Source: Candidatus Altimarinota bacterium (GTDB lineage: Bacteria; Patescibacteriota; Gracilibacteria; JAUYGZ01). From it: 64,000 bases of DNA. Positions 61,071 to 64,000 of the stretch are shown here, piece after piece. Under the pieces are notes generated by a model. That model saw only the letters and a list, made by a program, of their open reading frames with translations. It made no database searches and was not told where the DNA came from. The translations under genes and the position numbers were made by a program. Where the stretch lies: positions 434,001 to 498,000 of the forward strand of contig JARGOK010000002.1 in the NCBI GenBank assembly GCA_029233985.1. The letters run 5' to 3'. Within the stretch, counting starts at the first letter, position 1; each line of letters begins with the position of its first letter.

Positions 61071-61535
61071 ATGAACAATCCTCCTTCTCCATTAAAAGAA
61101 CAAAGAAAAACATTCTATTCAAAAAGAGCGATAGGATGGGTAACTTTCTTAACTGGTCCACTTTCAGGAGCCTACATGCTCGCTGAAAATTTTAAAAACC
61201 TCGGGAATGAAGATGCCTATCGAAACACACTCATAACCAGTCTTTTAGCCACGTTTTTCTATTTTTTAGGAGCTTTCTACCTCCCAGAAAACATTGTAAA
61301 TATTCTCGACAAAGGATCCTCAAGCCTCATAAACCTCCCCTGCCTCTTTGTACTCGTAGCTCTTCAAGATCACTATCAAAGAAAAAAAATTGAACAAAAA
61401 ATAAAAAATGGAGCTCATTTAGCCACAGGCTGGAGCAGTTTCAAAATTGGAGTCATTGGGTTCTTCATCTTTCTTTCTATTGGATTCGCAATAACAATGG
61501 CATATATTGCTCTTGGATTGCCGATTGGCGAATAA
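61071..61535 (+). CDS. Four-helix membrane protein, 154 aa
   Basis: Unrecognised. An N-terminal basic segment (SPLKEQRKTFYSKRAIGW) precedes hydrophobic stretches at about 22-40 (FLTGPLSGAYMLAENF), 55-75, 85-105 and 125-148. Several small-residue motifs (GPLSGAYMLAENFKNLG) resemble those in other CPR membrane proteins of unknown role. The promoter-like CGATAAAATAAA is just before the start. Confidence 0.65.
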   Translation: MNNPPSPLKEQRKTFYSKRAIGWVTFLTGPLSGAYMLAENFKNLGNEDAYRNTLITSLLATFFYFLGAFYLPENIVNILDKGSSSLINLPCLFVLVALQDHYQRKKIEQKIKNGAHLATGWSSFKIGVIGFFIFLSIGFAITMAYIALGLPIGE

Positions 61536-61546
61536 TGCGATAAAAT
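61518..61546 (+). promoter_or_regulatory. Promoter of ybaB
   Basis: TTGCCG (61518-61523), 17 bp, TAAAAT (61541-61546), about 34 bp before the ATG at 61580. It overlaps the 3' end of the upstream membrane-protein gene. Confidence 0.55.
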
Positions 61547-61579
61547 AAAGGCCGTATTTCTACTCAATAATTCAACACT

Positions 61580-61909
61580 ATGGGAATGTTTGACCAAGCA
61601 AAAGAGCTCTACGAGCTCCAAAAACAAGCAAAAAAAATCAAAGACGAACTCGGAAATATCCATATCGAATCAACAGAAGGAGGAGTTAAAGTCACCATAA
61701 ATGGTGAACAAGTAGCTATTTCATGTGAAATCGATTTTGCTTATTACGAAGGAAAACAAGAGCAAATCGGGAAAGATATTGTTATTGCGATGAACAAAGC
61801 CGTAAAAAAATCTCAAGGAATTGCTGCAGAAAAAATGAAAGACATCATGGGTGGTATGGGACTCGGAGGACCAGCTACTCCCCCAGGACCAAACGCCCCA
61901 CAAGCATAA
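61580..61909 (+). CDS. ebfC: YbaB/EbfC family nucleoid-associated protein
   Basis: 109-aa DNA-binding protein of the YbaB/EbfC family, usually a dimer with a tweezer shape. MGMFDQAKELYELQKQAKKIKDEL is the N-terminal helix, followed by the strand set HIESTEGGVKVTINGEQVAISCEID, a long helix (QIGKDIVIAMNKAVKKSQGIAAEKMKDIMGGMG) and a Gly/Pro-rich tail. The usual neighbours dnaX and recR are not here. Confidence 0.94.
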   Translation: MGMFDQAKELYELQKQAKKIKDELGNIHIESTEGGVKVTINGEQVAISCEIDFAYYEGKQEQIGKDIVIAMNKAVKKSQGIAAEKMKDIMGGMGLGGPATPPGPNAPQA

Positions 61910-61961
61910 AAGAAAGGACATTTAAGATGAGTACAACAATCAGAACTATTAAGAACTGATC

Positions 61962-61999
61962 ATTAAAAAAAGCTAGGGCATGTCCTTAGCTTTTTTAAT
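61962..61999 (+). terminator. Terminator of ebfC
   Basis: ATTAAAAAAAGCTAGGG and CCTTAGCTTTTTTAAT pair around CATGT with one bulge and one G-U; the T-run is inside the right arm. Confidence 0.75.
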
Positions 62000-62023
62000 G
62001 ATTTTCGGGGTTCAATGCACTAT

Positions 62024-62059
62024 CCTAACCGTCGTAACCGTCCAAATAGCCTTAACCGT
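62024..62059. repeat. Four tandem 9-bp units before mltG
   Basis: CCTAACCGT, CGTAACCGT, CCAAATAGC, CTTAACCGT in 9-bp phase, then eight bases (CCTTTCTT) to the ATG at 62068. Same unit and same placement as before the prsW-like gene. Confidence 0.85.
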
Positions 62060-62067
62060 CCTTTCTT

Positions 62068-63096
62068 ATGAGGAAAACCAAATGGAAAACTCTTCTCCTC
62101 TTGATCTCAGCCTTTCTTTTCATTGGCGGTGCAGCCACTTATACCTATTTTGGAAACCTCTACGAAAACCATTTGCTCACTCCAGTAGACTCTGGGTCTT
62201 CAGCACGAATCAACTTTAGTATAGAAAAAGGTGAAACAGGTGCTGATATTTCAAAACGTCTCGAGCAACTTGAGCTTATTGTGTCTGAATGGGCCTTTTA
62301 CAAATACATCAAAGAAGAAAACATAGCGCCTCAACTAGAAGCAGGAAAATACGTCCTCAAAAAATCCTACACTATCCCAGAAATAGCGCAGTTCCTCACA
62401 AAATCTAGAAGTGACGAAGTCGTCCTCACCATCCGTGAAGGACTTACCCTCGGTCAAGTAGACGCATACCTCAGCGAAAAAAAAATTCTCCCAGCAGGTA
62501 GCTTTGAACAATGCGCCAAAGACTGCCCCTTTGAACCATCTCGATTTCTCGACTCGAAGCCCAACAACCAATCCCTCGAAGGATACCTCTTCGCCGACAC
62601 TTATTTCATTGATCCAGAGACTGCCAATGCTCAACAACTCGTAGAACGAATGCTCAATAATTTCAATCAAAAAATTAGTGGACTCATATCTGATATCGCA
62701 AAAAGTGGCTACTCCATTCACCAAATTGTCACCATGGCCTCTCTCATTGAAAAGGAATCTCGAAAAAACTCAGAAAAAAACATCATCTCAGGCATCCTCT
62801 GGAAACGACTCAAAGAAGGTATGCCACTCGGAGTCGACGCGACGGTTCGATATGCCGTAGACAAATGGACTGAGCCTCTCACCATCACCGACCTCGAAAT
62901 CGATTCTAAATACAACACCAGAAGATTTAAAGGACTCCCTCCCGGACCTATCAGCAACTTCAGCCTCAGCTCCCTCAAAGCCGCCATCAATCCTGAAGAA
63001 AGTGAGTACTATTTCTACCTTCACGGAAACGATGGACAAATCCGGTACGGACGAACGAATGAAGAACACAATGTGAACAAGAAAAAGTACCTCTAA
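62068..63096 (+). CDS. mltG: Endolytic murein transglycosylase MltG
   Basis: Cuts nascent peptidoglycan at the membrane. It is 342 aa with one N-terminal membrane helix (about 8-28). A LysM-like subdomain (about 55-115; IEKGETGADISKRLEQLELIVSEWAFYKYIKE) precedes the YceG catalytic domain. The latter has REGLTLGQVDAYL, LEGYLFADTYFIDP, MASLIEKESRKNSEKNIISGILWKRL with the catalytic Glu, GMPLGVDATVRYAV, YNTRRFKGLPPGPISNFSLSSLKAAINP, and YYFYLHGNDGQIRYGRTNEEHN. Confidence 0.96.
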   Translation: MRKTKWKTLLLLISAFLFIGGAATYTYFGNLYENHLLTPVDSGSSARINFSIEKGETGADISKRLEQLELIVSEWAFYKYIKEENIAPQLEAGKYVLKKSYTIPEIAQFLTKSRSDEVVLTIREGLTLGQVDAYLSEKKILPAGSFEQCAKDCPFEPSRFLDSKPNNQSLEGYLFADTYFIDPETANAQQLVERMLNNFNQKISGLISDIAKSGYSIHQIVTMASLIEKESRKNSEKNIISGILWKRLKEGMPLGVDATVRYAVDKWTEPLTITDLEIDSKYNTRRFKGLPPGPISNFSLSSLKAAINPEESEYYFYLHGNDGQIRYGRTNEEHNVNKKKYL

Positions 63097-63112
63097 AACA
63101 CATAATGAATTG

Positions 63113-63240
63113 CTGGGTCCACACCTCTGACTGGAGACGGAAGGTTGATGAGCTCAAGTCAAAGACATAGAGTCAACAGAGGAACTCCATCAAGTCCTGT
63201 CGGGAAAGATTCTTCGGCACCTATGAATAACAAGGGCTTT
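63113..63240. other. GC-richer unexplained stretch in the mltG-hsp20 gap
   Basis: The 264-bp gap between mltG and hsp20 contains a stretch richer in G and C than its surroundings (from GCTGGGTCCACACC to CTTCGGCACC), with short self-complementary segments (TTGATG / CATCAA). It could be a small structured RNA or a degraded repeat. After it, GATAATTCGA occurs twice (about 63263 and 63280). No coding frame is convincing. Confidence 0.3.
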
Positions 63241-63360
63241 GTTTTTCATTCAAATACCATTCGATAATTCGAGTATTTGATAATTCGAAAATTTTGTGAG
63301 AACTCTCATTCAGCAGTACGATACTAGTACCATTTTTACTCTTGAAGTCTTACTTGCCCC

Positions 63361-63765
63361 ATGTCCCTCTTCACCACCAGAAAAATATCGACGCCACTCC
63401 AAAAACAAGCCATGATGACAAACGACAATGGAACACCTCTCGCAGTAGACGTCTTCAGACACAAAAACAAACTCATTATCCTTGCACCTATTGCAGGTAT
63501 CACCATTGAAGACATCAATGTTGCTATTAGCGATGATATCCTCACCATCAAAGGAGAACGAAAACTCGAAGAAGATGTTTCTAATCAAAACTATTTCTCA
63601 CGAGAAGTCTCTTGGGGCAAATTCAGCCGATCTATCGTCCTTCCCATCAGCGTCAATATCGACAAGGTAGCTGCCTTTTACAAGAAAGGCATCCTAAGAA
63701 TAGAACTCCCCATTATCGAAGACGACCGCAGCCGCGTCATTCCAATCATTATGGATGAAGAGTAA
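63361..63765 (+). CDS. Small heat shock protein (Hsp20/alpha-crystallin)
   Basis: 134-aa ATP-independent holdase. The alpha-crystallin domain runs from about residue 28: PLAVDVFRHKNKLIILAPIAGITIEDINVAISDDILTIKGERK, then FSREVSWGKFSRSIVLPISVNIDKVAAFYKKGILRIELP, where GILRIELP is the diagnostic A-x-x-x-GVL-like strand. The C-terminal RVIPI gives the I-x-I anchoring motif (VIPII). No CIRCE or other heat-shock operator was recognised upstream. Confidence 0.93.
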   Translation: MSLFTTRKISTPLQKQAMMTNDNGTPLAVDVFRHKNKLIILAPIAGITIEDINVAISDDILTIKGERKLEEDVSNQNYFSREVSWGKFSRSIVLPISVNIDKVAAFYKKGILRIELPIIEDDRSRVIPIIMDEE

Positions 63766-63788
63766 ATATTCCCTAATAAAAATCGGAA

Positions 63789-64000
63789 ATGAACTACCCC
63801 ACCATTAAAAAATCAGAACACAAAATCACGCCAAACCTTCCAGACTACGAAGAAGCCTATTCAAACTTCGACTGGGAGGAAATGAAAAAAGAAATTCATT
63901 ACTTCGAGGACGGCACTCTGAATGCCGCTTATAATGCTCTCGACAAACACAAAGGAACTGAGACTGAGAACAAAACAGCCCTCATCTTTATCGATACCAA
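63789..64000 (+). CDS. acs: Acetyl-CoA synthetase, N-terminal part (cut by window end)
   Basis: The first 70 codons of an AMP-forming acyl-CoA synthetase, from ATG 63789. NLPDYEEAYSNFDWEEMKKEIHYF followed by DGTLNAAYNALDKHKG and NKTALIFID is the typical start of Acs (FxDGxLNxxYNxLDRH). The adenylation and CoA domains lie beyond the window, so an alternative short-chain acyl substrate is possible. Confidence 0.85.
   Translation, partial: MNYPTIKKSEHKITPNLPDYEEAYSNFDWEEMKKEIHYFEDGTLNAAYNALDKHKGTETENKTALIFIDT

Noticed and set aside
1-64000. UGA read as glycine (Gracilibacteria/Absconditabacteria code)
   Set aside because: TGA ends several intact genes at the expected length (for example the fusion protein at 6074 and the antiporter at 9731), and conserved proteins are uninterrupted in the standard code.

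Overview
The window is AT-rich, densely coded bacterial DNA in the standard code. TGA is used as a stop (for example at 6072-6074 and 9729-9731) and the single tRNA is an ordinary tRNA-Trp(CCA). There are no rRNAs, insertion sequences, phage genes or CRISPR arrays. Gene style suggests a member of the Candidate Phyla Radiation (Patescibacteria), perhaps on the Gracilibacteria/Peregrinibacteria side but without UGA recoding. The signs are short conserved housekeeping proteins, many small lipoproteins, several large orphan helical-repeat proteins, few Shine-Dalgarno sites and U/C-rich tracts before start codons. This placement is an inference; no 16S gene is present to test it.

Layout. 1-3440: infB (3' end cut by the window), a small Cys protein, pgi and a lipoprotein. 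3600-10400: a rhodanese lipoprotein, a three-gene MacAB-like efflux operon, a CPA2 cation/proton antiporter and a YdeI-like protein. 10400-13570: two medium-chain reductases around a TetR regulator, next to tRNA-Trp; possibly an acquired island. 13700-24350: lipoprotein MsrA, a group II PLP decarboxylase, DoxX and GNAT-like genes, a pair of ATP-grasp genes, an MFS transporter, YibE/F, YceI, a VIT-family transporter and ruvB. 24500-27600: EpmB, EF-P and EpmA together, an EF-P lysylation module. 27700-36170: recO, membrane-anchored MsrB, orphans, gatB, a PH-domain protein and uvrB. 36320-41010: an aminotransferase / GCS2-type ligase / M20 peptidase operon. 41160-47850: YqeY, a 43-aa membrane protein, rarA and a 1264-aa helical-repeat protein ending in a PD-(D/E)XK-like nuclease motif. 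47980-52140: nrdA-nrdB (class Ia). 52470-60300: a 58-aa Cys protein, a PrsW-type protease, an orphan, guaA and an SLH/beta-propeller surface protein. 60360-60960: a ribbon-helix-helix antitoxin with a decayed RelE-like toxin. 61070-64000: a membrane protein, YbaB/EbfC, mltG, Hsp20 and the start of an acetyl-CoA synthetase.

Three patterns cut across the genes. Short tandem arrays of 9-bp or 7-bp units lie directly before start codons (1469, 19114, 26371, 52827, 62024) and also inside epmA, guaA, yibE and nrdB. A dispersed hairpin element beginning ACCGAA follows VIT, ruvB and uvrB, and related GGCGAGGA hairpins end other genes. Most starts have U/C-rich tracts instead of AGGAGG. The observations most worth following up are the 1264-aa nuclease-like orphan, the linked EF-P lysylation trio (whose epmB has no standard start codon), the aminotransferase-ligase-peptidase operon, the tandem-unit arrays and the decayed toxin-antitoxin locus.
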